A DNA stretch of 64,000 bases from NCBI RefSeq assembly GCF_905147365.1, contig NC_056409.1:16807001-16871000 (forward strand), written 5' to 3'. Every line of letters begins with the position of its first letter. The first letter of the stretch is position 1. Of the stretch, positions 12,240-25,100 are shown piece after piece. Source of the DNA: Aricia agestis (Eukaryota; Arthropoda; Insecta; Lepidoptera; Lycaenidae). The notes under the pieces are model-generated. The model made no database searches. It saw only the letters and a list, made by a program, of their open reading frames with translations, and was not told the origin of the DNA. The translations under genes and the position numbers were made by a program.

Positions 12240-15200
12240 TCATATTATAGAATCTAGTATCCATTTTAGATAGTGCGGCACGAATGAATAAACTCCAGGT
12301 TTCTTGTTTCCGCAGATGGTTGGGCCAAACGACACAACTCCTATTGCAAAGGTCTTTGGACCTTCCTCGGTGTCAAACACCTGTGAAAATACGTTATTTG
12401 TAAATAAAACAAAATATTAGAACGAAAAATAAAAATCTAAGAAACGAATGTATTTATTTCAAGCTAATTAAAACTTAGATCGCACATTGTACAAAAAAAA
12501 TAATACAGAAATTTTACGTAGTTTGTTTTTGGGGTTAACACTAAGTGTTTCTAAGAAAAGTTAATTTTTCGCAAACAACTTATTAGCTGTTATTACTTTA
12601 TTAAATTAGTTTTAAATATGGCTGGAGCAATTCTACTGTTTTTGGGTTTTTGGCTATATTACATGCAAGAATCTAGAAATACCAATCCATTGGAACGCTT
12701 GTGCTTGTTGGTAATTTAGTGGTACTTTGATAGTAAAGGCCCATAAATTGTAAAAAAATGGGCCAAGTGCGAGTCGGACTCGCGTACGAAGAGTTCCGTT
12801 TCGTTATAGAGCAGAAACAGACCGAAAATTGTGAGCTCTTCTTAAATATTCATTTAATTTTATTTTATTTTTAGAATTTGTTATCATAGCGGCAGTAGAA
12901 ATCACAATCAGTGAAAATTTTAGAAGTCTAGCTATAACGGTTCTTGAGATACAGCCTGGAGACAGATAGACGGACAGACTGTCAACAAAGTTTTAGTACC
13001 AGGGTACCGTTTTTACTCTTAGAGTACGGAACCCTAAAAACTAGTGTTGAAGCAGCATTTAGCACCAACCTTCATCAGTGGACCTCCTGAGTCGCCAACA
13101 CAAGTATCTTGGTTAAGTTGTGCGCCTGCGCACAATATCTCATTTGAATCGACCTTGAATCCTTTTCCAAAAGAACACTCATCTGGTGCTACAATGGGTA
13201 ACTTAAAAAAAAAATGACGTGTTAGATTTAATAAAATGTTAACAGTAGCTTCAAATCGTATATTTTACCATTGCCCAACGAAATAAAGAGCAAATCTAAG
13301 AAAAAAAAACAAGAATTGAATCAAACAAGATCTATAATATTAAGCAAATAGAAAATGTTATAATAAGGAAAATGTTAAAAACAATAATATTTTAAATACA
13401 GACAATTAATTTCATACAAATAGAGCAGATAAGAATATTATTGTTTCTGCATTATCTTGTTATATTGTTAACTTCCTCTACATTCTGTTTAGTAAAATCC
13501 CTCTTCCACGCAAAATTCTTGTCAAATGCAAACAACGGTGATAAGAAATCAATGATAAGAACGGTCGTCAGAAAATGCAAATATTTACTGTTTTACTGGT
13601 AGCTAGAAAGTAATTTGTTCACACCTGTTTTACCATACACTGCCATAGCAACCTTTGAATCTAAGGACTGGGTGGGGACTTTGGGATTTCCCTTGTATTC
13701 GTTTTCCTGTGTTTGTTAAATTACGCATTTTATTTACTGAAATTGTGTGCTCATCCACTTACCGCTATATACTGCAGTATTTGGGCTCGTTCTTGCGTGG
13801 TCATATTAGTTTTACCCCAGCCTGCAACACTTACGATTTCTCCTAGTTTTGGCCGAATTTCTTCTTCTCGCGGTAAACAAAGTGGAGTGACGTATTCTAC
13901 AAGAGACAAATATTTTATTTAAAGCTTGTCCCCTTTTTTTTTCATTTATTTGATGTAAAATATTATGACTTCCTCCCTAACTTTATTCTTTACAACATAT
14001 CCTCTCGCGTTAAACAAAAAGGAGTGTATTCTAACAATAGACATAAACCTACTCAACTTTAAAAATAATTGGATTATAATATTATGTACTTATTCTTCTT
14101 CTTTATCTACCCTACAGTTTATCTGGGGTCGGGACTCGGGTGTTCCTGTACGTTTGCGTTTCCTGTAGTTTTTTTTGTTCTGGGTTGTCTCAGTAGTGAG
14201 GATTTTCTGGTCTATGTCTATCTTGATGATGTTCCACCGCGTTGGGATTGGATTATATTATGTATCTACTAATTTCCAAACTATATTTGCACTTTACTTA
14301 CCATTTAATTCTACAGGATTATCCATTTCGACAATTGCAATATCATTGTGATACGGAGGCTTGTTGAATTCTGGGTGAATTATAATATGCTTGATCTTTC
14401 TATCTTGCACTGGTGGAGCACACATGCTTAGCTGGCAATCAGGGTTGGTTCGTGTGTCGAATTCTCCAATACGAACATCTGATCTAAAAATATGCAGCTT
14501 AGAGTGACAGCCTACTAGTAAAGTATTTAATGTTTTGTTACAAGAAAAATATGTCTACTTTCTTAATGCATGCCTCTATCAAGGAAGTAAGTTTTTTGAT
14601 TTACTATCAGAGAACTTGATTCCTAGGCAATTGGCAGACTTACGTAATTTGGTAGCGTTATATCATATCCAGCCGACAGATCATAACCACAATAGATATA
14701 ATTCTGTCTACTCTATCATAACTAACATTGAAATGACATATTCCGGCCAAATGACGTAGGTCCGTCAACTGTCTATGAATCAATTTCTTCAATGGTACGT
14801 ATAAGTTGTAAAAGCCAATTAAATTTTTAATTATTATTTTTAACAAAAAATTAAAACCGACTTCCAAGGTAAAAACAATAATAATATGAACTAAAAAGTA
14901 TTAAATAACTCTCACTCTATTATAGTGCCTTTTTCAGAATTCGTCTAAATCTCAACTATTTCTGTACTTACATACTACAGTCTTCATTATTTTGAAGTCG
15001 GTACCAGCTAATTTTATCGTGAGTTCAGTCAATGTCAGAATATCTGAAGCTTTTGGGACTGGTACCGACTTCAAAGTAATGAAGACATATGTACAGAAAT
15101 AGTTGAGATTTAGACGAATTCTGAAAAAGGCACTATTTAGTCTAAGCGATAAGTTGAGAATGGCGAAATAGAGATAAGGGTCATAAAAATACGTACGATA

Positions 15201-16084
15201 GCTCATTAGATTCGGGAAGACGTCTAGAAAAATGTATCGGAAGCGTGTATTAGCACACAAAAAATTGCAAAAGCTATAAGCAAATTAGGTTGCTAAAATT
15301 TTTGTTTCTAAAAATCATAATATTTTCAAGAGAATGAAGGTAAGAAAAAAAAATTTAAAAGCATCGAAATAGTCCATTGGTTTATAATTTTTTATTAGCA
15401 AATGGCGGAAAAATTTTTTTTTTTAGTTAATACTTGTCCTTCATTGATATGAAATCAATTACGTGATAATAAATGAAACAACTTTTTTTGACAATATTAT
15501 GTGGATTTCTAGTTTTTTGTTCAAGTTAAAAAATGATTATAAACAAAGTATTAAATTTTTTTAAACTTTTATGGCGTGATCTTGTTAAGTATGTTTATAT
15601 CAAGGGCTCCACGAAATAAAAAATTTTACGAAAATTATTTCAACGTTTTCTTTAAAGTACAATGAGGACGGAAGTTCGAAAAAATTTCGTTAGTTAACAT
15701 TTGTCTAATTTGTTGAAAAATTAACTTTAAGTTAAATTCCCAACGGAAGCAAATTCTTTGAAGTATTCGGAATACACCATAAGTTTTTGAAAATTTTAAA
15801 GTAATATTTAATACCTTTAAAAAAATAATAAGTGTGACGTGCTCGGTTTTGAAGCCACGCGCGCTACCTAAAATGCCGCGCGGAGGCTTACTTTCAGCGT
15901 TAAATTAAAATTATAAATAATAGAGATAGAGTTCCGGGAAACAAGATTTTTTTATGGAAATTTCCTCTTCTTTAAGAATCTCTTTTTTTAATTTCTTAAA
16001 TGTTAATAGTTTCGGAGTTTTTATCAAAAAACATAATACCTTTTTTTTTGCAACCTAATCTTATATCTTTAAACGAGCAATTCT

Positions 16085-16173
<89 letters not shown>

Positions 16174-19100
16174 GGAATCTCGGAATCGGCTCCAACGATT
16201 TTCATGAAATTTAGTATATAGGGGGTCTCGGAGGCGATAAATCGATCTAGCTAGGAATCATTTTCAGAAAATGTCTTTTTATTCGTGTTTTATCGATAAT
16301 CGATAAACTGAAAAATATGACTCTTCCTGACATCTATTGACGAATAATAATACTATTTTGTAAGCAACTAATTGTTTTAACAACCAGCAGATGGCGTTAT
16401 TAAGTAACACGAAGTCAATGAGTGTTTGCTATACCGAGCAAAGCTCGGTCATCCAGGTACTTTGCTTATAACTTTTGCAATTTTTTACGCTTCCGATACA
16501 TTTTTCTAGACGTTTTCCCGAATCTAATGAGCTATCGCACGTATTTTTATGACCCTTATCTCTATATTTCGCCATTCTCAACTTATCGCTTAGACTAATT
16601 ATAGAGTAAGAGTTATTTAATACTTTTTTTAGTTCATATTATTATTGGTACCTTGGAAGTCGGTTTTAATTTTTTTTTAGTTATTTACAAGATAAGGCTT
16701 TATGCGTAAATAACTACTACGAAAGTTAACTATTCACATTATGTTACTGTAAGCGAAATTGTGGTAAATGCTTGCAGTTATCTAAGCGATGCTGCAATTT
16801 AAAAACTTTTATCTTTAAAGGTTCAGGAGTTCTGTTCAGTGCCTTTGGACTAAGAGACACCTTCGTATGAACTTTCTCTTATTCGTAACATAATTATGTT
16901 TAAGTTACTAGAGATTACATTTTAACCACTATGAGTCTTTTGATAAATTTCAAGGATTTCCCTCGATTGTTCATAGATCCCATCATCAGCTCACCACTTT
17001 CGTAATTATTATACAAAATCAAGATTATATCCTATACAACAACACAAGAATTTTGAAAATCGGTCCACAAACAGCGAAATAATCATCAAAAACATCTGCT
17101 TCGATGCAAAATATCACGAAAAGCATCAATAATTGGGTCATAATGTGATGACCCATTTTTTTTTTAAACGGGCTTTGGCCCACCACACATTCCCACCACG
17201 GTATCTCCTGTGTCGCCAGGATCGGCGGCATCCAACCACGAAAACCCTTTGATATGATCTCAGGGAGCCCGAGGGACATGCTAAAGCTGTCTTGGGACCC
17301 GCAACGAAATTAATCAGAAGAAAATAGGAGGAGTAGGAAGAATTCCAGATTCCCTCCCCAATATAAAGCGGGAGACAGCACAAAGTTGCAGTGACCGAAA
17401 GTCAAAGAACTGAAGGGGAGAAGCACCACGGGAATTTAACGTTAATAATAATAGTGACTACTATGCTACAGCTAAATTAATTTATTGTGTTAGACTGTTG
17501 CCAATAGTAATTGTGACAAAAACGCTTGAAGGCACGGAAGTTCCTAGCGCTGTCCACGAGATCACCGTAGTATGCGACACCAGATGTGCAGAGTAGGTTG
17601 TTTAGCATTGTAGTTCTTTCGTCCTGCCAGAGACTGCACTCCCAGAGAACATGATGAGCTGTTTGTTCAAACATGTTGCCTTCGGTCGAGCACTCGCACA
17701 TGGGTGATGCTACCAGATTAAATCCGTAGAGTTTGGCCTTAAAATTTCCATGACCGGTCAGGAATTGAGAAACGCAGTGATTAATATCCATCCAATGTTT
17801 GGATAGTCGTTCACGAATATTAGGGAAAAAATTATAAAGATGTCGCCCTTTGGTGGAACAGTCCCAACGCGTCTGCCATTCGGAGATTAGGCTTTGCAAA
17901 GAGTTTTCTAAAGGTTCAAACAATCTTGCTATTTTATTTTTATCGCGAGCGCTTAAAAAGAACGGGTTGTCAATGTTTTTGTTATGATAGTACATTGTCG
18001 CACGACGCTGAATCTCAAGGTCAACGGGTAAAACTCCGGCTAACACGGGCAAGGCTTCGGTGCTTGTGGTTCTGTAAGCTTTGCACAAGAATATAAGAGC
18101 AAGACGTTGGCTTTGTAGCAACTTGCGACGAGCCGCGCCGATAGTTGCTCTGTCGGCCCACACGGGGGCCCCGTAGCAAATGCTACCAAGGTAAGTAGCA
18201 GTGTAAATTAATTTTAGGGTTTTGAATGAAAGGCCCCATGTCGAAGTAGATATTTTGGTAAAGGAGTAAAAGTTGCGTTTCGCTTTCTCACCGGTTTGAA
18301 TTATATGTTCTAAAAATGTAAATTTATTTTCTAAGTAAAAACCAAGATAACAGAGCGACTGTTTGCGTTTAACGTTAATATTGTCAAGTTTAATGCTAGG
18401 GGAAGATATAAGGGAACCTTTTAAAAGAATTTGGTAAGTTTTTTGCGCGGCGAATTTCAGACGATTACGCTTACCCCAGTCAGATATTAAAATAAGACTA
18501 CTGTTGGCTTTAGACTCAATTTCGGAACGCGAGTTTGCTTGAACGATAAGAAACCCGTCATCGGCGTAACCAACTAGTATACAAAGCGGTGGAAGTGGAA
18601 GACTTAACAAATCGTCGAATCCGATGTTCCATAATTTAGGCGAAATTACCGATCCTTGAGGGCAGCCGCACGTTAAATCTTTGACATGTGTACAATGTCC
18701 TAGACGAAGCTTAGTTTGACCGTTAGAAAAGTAAGAATGTATTATAGAATAAATATTGCAGTAACACCCTCGATTTTTTAGTTTTAATAGCACCATCGGC
18801 CACCAGGCATGGTCGAAGGCCCCGGAAATATCTAATGAAATAGCGACCACGTATTTAGTTTCCGACAAATTAACTATTTTTCTTACTTCTAACGCCGCGT
18901 CCACAGTCGATTTCCCGGCGGTGAAACCGAACTGGTGGCTATGGAATTTAGGGCCACCGGGTAGCAGGCGAGGTACGATGAGACGTTCTAGTAATTTACC
19001 TAAGCAAGGCAGTAACGTTATCGGACGGTAAGATTTTGGGTCGTCAGGAGGTTTGTTTCCCGCTTTAGGTATTAATTTTATGCAACCGGAACGCCAAATT

Positions 19101-22100
19101 TTTGGAAATATACCTTCTGCGATACATCTGTTGTAAACATATAGAATCGATGAATTGGCCGCTAAACACGCTTGCTTTATCATAATATTCGATATTTTAT
19201 CCTCGCCCGCAGATTTTTTTATAGGCAAAAGGTTTACTATTTTAATAAACTCCTCCGGGGTTGGTACATCTGAGACCGGTGTATGAATGGGGTCTAACAT
19301 TCTACTCCTAATGTCGCGATGGTGTTCATCATCCAAGGAGGGCTCGTCGTCTGGAATGAGAACGTTTAGATATGCCTTCGCCGTTTCCTCTAAACTACAA
19401 GTGTAAGAGTTGTTAATTTTAATATTTGAGAAAAAGTTTGGCTCATTACTACTACTGGGTTTAAGCTCGTGATATAAAGAGGACCAGGGACCCTCTTTAT
19501 CCAGTCTATTCGCGGCATTCTTCAGCATATTATTTTTCGCTAATGTAACGGCAGCGCGATAACGTGACCTTGAAATGCGTAGGTTATTTAAACTAATTAT
19601 GTAATTATCATCCGAACGGTCGTGGCCAGATTTACGAAGATTATTAATTTTGCGCCTGGCCCTTCTAAATTCCCGACGAAGATTAAGAAGATTACTGTTC
19701 CACCATTTACAGTTGTGATCTTTTTTAAGAGGTCTACGACCCAAGGCTACATCGGCACAGTAAACAAATGTGTTTGACATAATTTCCGCGCACTCATTGA
19801 CGTTTAAATCCGGCCGAGTGAAGTCTCCGACATGAGCGGTAATGAGGGAGCGGAATAATTTCCAATCGCCGTTCTTAACATTGTATTTATAGTCATTAGA
19901 ATTGACTACGGTATCACTCGGGACCGCACGAGAAAACTCGTACACCAGTAAGCGGTGATCACTACATGACGCATCGGGAAGGACACGCCAATTCCTAATC
20001 TGGACGTACGCGCTAGATAGCGTGACGTCAATCGACGATTCGCCCGTTGGGCTACTATAGGTAGGTGGTGCATCGGGGGTGTTGTGAATATGGAGGTTAA
20101 ACTCCGCAATAAAGTCTTCTACAGCGGTACGTCGGTCGCGGTCAGTGTACCTAAGCTGGCCGTGCCATAAGGGCGAGGATGTATTGACGTCGGCGCCAAT
20201 AATAATTTTATTACCCGCGAGAGATTGTAATACGCGGCGAAGTTGATGTAAATGTGGACTTACGGAGTCCGAGTACTGAAAATAGCAGCTTACAACGTAA
20301 AATCTAAACTGAGAAGACGAGACCTCGGCTACCGCACAGTGCGACGTCGAAAGGTTAGTTAAGGCCGTGACTGAAAATCTAGACTGAGGTGTGTAAATGC
20401 GCGAGCTAGGTTATTAATTTGTACTATCTTCGACCGTAGCGACGCGAGTTGATATTGCTCCTGTACGAGCACCAAGTCTAAATTGTAATCGGAAACCAAC
20501 TTTTCTAATTCTATCGTTGCGTGCTTATTATTGTGGAGGTTTAACTGTCCTATATTTAAACTATCCATACCGAGTCGTTAAAATAAGTTGCTCCATTTTA
20601 GACTTATACGTAGGACAATCTGGGGAGCCTGTGGGGTGGTCGGTCGGTTTTTTATATCGCAAACAACTACCGCAAACCGGCTTAAAGTCGTCTTTATCTT
20701 TTTTTGGGCAGCTATCCGAGCTATGACCTTCAGCGCAATGTTTACAGCATGGCTTTGTGTCACGACAGAATTTAGCGGTGTGCCCATACTGTTGACAGTT
20801 AGCGCAGCGCACGAGTTCGACGTCATCTACAAAGCGACACATCGCCCAGTCGATAAAAAGTTTTTCTTTTGTTTCGATGAGGTGTTGACGCACTTTAGGG
20901 TCTAGTTCGATACCTATCCATTTACGGTTATTGTATTCTTTGTTTAAAATACGACGTCTTACTATTTTTGTCGAACTCATGAATTGATCTTGTGTCACAT
21001 TAATTTCGCCGTTTACGTTTTGGTTGTACAGGGATAATAGAAAATTATCGTCTGTAATGTGTTGTGGAACATCTTTGATGAGGATGCGCGGGCTACGCCC
21101 CTTGGGTGTCTCGAGACGGAGGCCGGCAGATTTTAGCGCTTCGACTGACTTTAATTTTTTAACTTGCGACTCGCTCGTGAGGCGCAGAAGCACGCCCGAA
21201 TTAGCTGTTTTCTTAACGCCGTGAAATTGAAAACCGTCGGCCGGGTTTATGACCTTCATCAAAGCCTGCTTGGTCTCAGTTGCCGATTTTAATTCCGCCG
21301 ATTTTTCTTGCGTGGGGTAGGCTATAACACATGGGAGTGGTTTACGTGTCTCGACGGGGGGAACCGATTTCGCGAGTTTCAGTTTGAGGGCCTCGGAATA
21401 AGAGACCGGAGTCGCCGCGGGGGCCGGTTTCACGACCTGATTAAGTTTAACGGATAGTAAATCTCGCTCCAAATTCGCGACTTTGGTTTCAAGTGACGAG
21501 TTTTTAATGGCAAGAAGAGAAACTATGGTTGTCAGTTTTTGTGTTAAGTTCATTATATCGGATTTATTGGCAAAGTTATTGCGCCTCGAGACAGTGTCGT
21601 TAGCGAATTCGTTAATTTTTCCCAAGTAGGAGGACGCTTCACGGACTAACTCGCAGTAATTAAACGAATCATCGACTGCGCTGCTAGTGTCTAATAATGA
21701 AATTACCGGGGACTGCGGTTCGTCCCTTATGGGTTGGTGACGTTTTTCGACTGGTGACACGGATGAAGGCGATAGTTGGGACAGCAAACGTTTGCCGGTT
21801 GAAGTTGGCGGGGAACGAGGTATGCCGTCCCTTCTTTCAAATGGGTTGGTATTTTTATCTGGCGGCATGTTATTATGGCTAGACATTATGTCTTGTTTTC
21901 AAAGTTAACAACAACAATAACACTATTTATGACCAGGCGGCCTACCACAACCTTTCCTAAAACTATCATGTTTCCAGAACACTTTGTTGTAAGATTACAA
22001 TAACCTTACTTTGATTCGTACCATGAACTTTTTAAGGTGTATGAAAACAATCTTGTTTTATTCCTGCTAAGTGATGGGAAAGAACGAACGATATCAAATT

Positions 22101-25100
22101 ATTTGTTTACATTTATCAATGGGTGGAAGCGAGATAAGCAACTATGAAGCGCTTTGTTCCTCTCACACGATTGTGTAAACAAATGAATTGTCATGGGTGG
22201 AAGCGAGATAGCAGCTATAAAGCGTTTTGTCACTCTCACACGATTGTGTAAATAAATGAAGTGTCTAATTAGTCTAAACAAATGTAGAAAAAACTTATTA
22301 GTGACTGTAGAGAATTTGAATGGTACTAAACATAAATATTTCAATAAATTAAACCGATTCAGCGCTAAATTGTTAACAATAGGAATTAAATCAAATAGTG
22401 AAATTGTTGAAAAACCAATGCTGAAACCCAATTAAGACTTGAAGTGTTGTTGTGGTAAGCTAAAACAAAAAAGTTTTAAGTGGTGTGTGAGTTGCGCGAC
22501 TTTGAAGACTGTTTCGATATTTTCTATTATAAGGTAAATAGAAGGTACGTAAATATTTAATTCATTGGTTATCTCAAAACAAAAGCCGTTTTTTATGTAC
22601 ATGGTTAACTTTAAATACAAATAAAGTTAAGACTTTTCTTGTTAATATGCGTAATTTAAAGTCGTACCGTACTCAATTTTCAAATATAATTTTACTAAAA
22701 AACAGTAAAAAATGCAAAACAATCTTAAAAAAGTTGATATTTCACAGCGGATTTAAGATCGCTAGTTTGACGTTAAAGTAATCTTGCTCATCTGTCAAAC
22801 GGTGTCAATATGGAGCTCATGGTACGCTGAGAGCGAATGATATTGGGACATGACGTCACAAAACGTCTTGACGGAACAATCATAAAGTAATCTTACTTTT
22901 AAGAGGTGATGGTACGAAATCATAAAGTAAGATTAAAATAATACTGCTATAAGAGGTTGTAGTAGGCCTCCAGCTGATCGCAAGGCCGGGCGCCCGGCGC
23001 AGCGCGCGCGGTACCGACGATACAATATTTTTACCTACCTACAATTCCTTACTGTTAAAAATGAACAAAGGAAATTACTTACCGAGTTTAAATCCAATAA
23101 AATACGGGCAAATGTGTTCAAAAACTTACAGTAAACGTAGATTACACCGTTACCTAGCTTTTTACACACACTCAGCACGCAGTTAACGATTTTAACCACC
23201 GAAAACGATTTTAATTCCCGGAGCGCACGTCAGACGATGTTAACCGTACCGAGTTCGCGGAGGGAGGGTGATGACCCATGGCATAATTATGATTGTGATG
23301 ATGATGATCAATTAAATTGATGTGTTGGCTTATGCTTTCAGTTGTTTAAATAACGCCGAAATCCCCGAACCTGTATCTATAAGGATTCAAAAGTTTTCGG
23401 ATCCAGGGTATAACCTGGTGCGAAATCTTACTTTTTGGTAGCATTTACCTCGAATGCTTCAGAAAAAATTGAAATCATTATATGTTTCCATACAAATTTC
23501 AAAGAGTCCCCTCGATTTCTCTAGGATCCCATCATCAGATCACCACTTTTGTGAACATCGTACCAAATTCGAGTAAAACCATATACAACACAAAAATAAT
23601 TTTTAAAATCGGATCACAAACGGCTGAGTTATCGTTGAACATACAAAAAAAAAGATACATACAGCCGAACGTATTACCTCCTCCTTTTTGGAAGTCGGTA
23701 AAAAACTATTGTTTTATATTGTTCATTTTTAGGGTTCCGTACCCAAAGGGTAAAAAAGGGACCCTATTACTAAGACTTCGATGTCCGTCTGTCTGTCTCC
23801 AGGCTGTATCTCAAGAACCGCTGTAGCTAGATTTCTAAAATTTTCACAGATTATGTATATCTGTTGCCGTTATGACAACAAATACTAAAAACAAAATAAG
23901 TACATTAAATATTTAAGGGGGGCTCCCAATTCCCATGCAACAAACGTAATTTTTTTTGCTAGATTTTGCTCGATATCAATAATGGCAATGGGTAGGCACT
24001 TGAGATGTTCACAAAATACTCAGTTGTATTAATAATTTAATAATTAATAATAATATTTAAATTAAATAAATTGTTAAGGGGGCTCCCATACAAAACACAA
24101 TTTTTTCCCTACTTTCGCTCTATAACGGTACGGAACCCTTCGTGCGCGAATCCGACTCGCACTTGGCCGATTTTTTTTGCATCATTATTGATACCATTTA
24201 CATGAAAAGTTTATATTAATTAAATATTGTTTATCAGTTATTCACATCCGACGCGCGACGGAGCTATTTTATCAAAATGTTTTATTTTTAAGGTTTTATT
24301 GATGTGCCGTTTAATAAATAATTATTATCCTTTTTTATGAATACTATTTCTTGACGGCCTTGATCATCTGTCCCCATTATAAAGATTTTCAATATATGGC
24401 AGATCGCCTGCGGCCAAAAACTTCTATTAGTTTAAATAAGGCCTGCGGCCTGTATTTCTTTAGGTTCCGGTTCCAGTCATCCTATTATTCTTTGGTCCAT
24501 GGTCCAATTCGATTGTTATAAGTAGTGACGATTATTTATCATATTATGTAATACTTTTTAAGTAATTAATACTTAAAATTTATGTAATACTTTTTACGAT
24601 AGAACCTACCGCAACAGTACTTAGGGCTTACGTTATGCTCATGACTGTAGAATATAGATAGTGAGTAATTGCGTATTTTCCCAGTTTTATTAATGTTTGC
24701 AAGCATTCAACTTATGAATCATTATTCATTAAAATTATAAGATTTAACTATCTTGTGAATATATTTTGTCAAAACCATTATCTGCGTGTAGGTAGCCCTA
24801 CGATTTAGATAATAAAGTAATTAATTTTAAACGTACCTAATGAATACTAATCTTAGCAGCGTGATTATACATAGGTATTATAATAAACTTACAAATTCAG
24901 AGAACTTATTCACAAATCAAGTGTAAAGTTACAAAGTCTACAAACTCTACACCCTTTTTTTTTAATGAAATAAGGGGGCAAACGAGCAAACGGGTCACCT
25001 GATGGAAAGCAACTTCCGTCGCTCATGGACACTCGCAGCATCGCAGAGCTGCAAGTGCGTTGCCGGCCTTTTAAGAGGGAATAGGGTAATAGGGGAGGGT

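Larger units (their letters stand above)
14841..16683. mobile_element. Long-TIR foldback element (family D)
   Basis: The left end (AATTAAAACCGACTTCCAAGG from about 14849) and the right end near 16670 are inverted copies. Homology continues inward for about 300 bp on each side, through TCTAAGCGATAAGTTGAGAA and its inverse near 16580. The left arm is interrupted by the insertion at 14924-15134. The middle has a TA microsatellite and ACCGAGCAAAGCTCGGTC. No coding capacity. A fragment of the same family is at 52745-52940, and end fragments are at 38568-38620 and 23690. Confidence 0.7.
17157..23267 (-). mobile_element. R1-clade non-LTR retrotransposon, apparently full length
   Basis: Encoded on the minus strand: 5' region 21887-23267, ORF1, overlapping ORF2, a 3' UTR (17169-17476) and a poly(A) tail (poly-T at about 17157-17168). 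GTGATGACCCAT flanks both ends (17145-17156 and 23268-23279), a 12-bp target-site duplication. It lies in the long intron of the clip-less protease, in the same transcriptional sense. ORF2 motifs (GFTAGKSTVDA, DISGAFDHAWWP, YADDG) place it in the R1 clade (relatives of R1, TRAS, SART and Waldo). The site shows no rDNA sequence, so it is not at the R1 target. Confidence 0.88.

Noticed and set aside
15996..16221. Poly-Ile/Tyr frames on both strands
   Set aside because: Translation of the (TA)n microsatellite.
17025..17383. Minus-strand frames at the 3' end of the R1-like LINE
   Set aside because: They lie in the LINE 3' UTR and flank, with no domain and overlapping frames.
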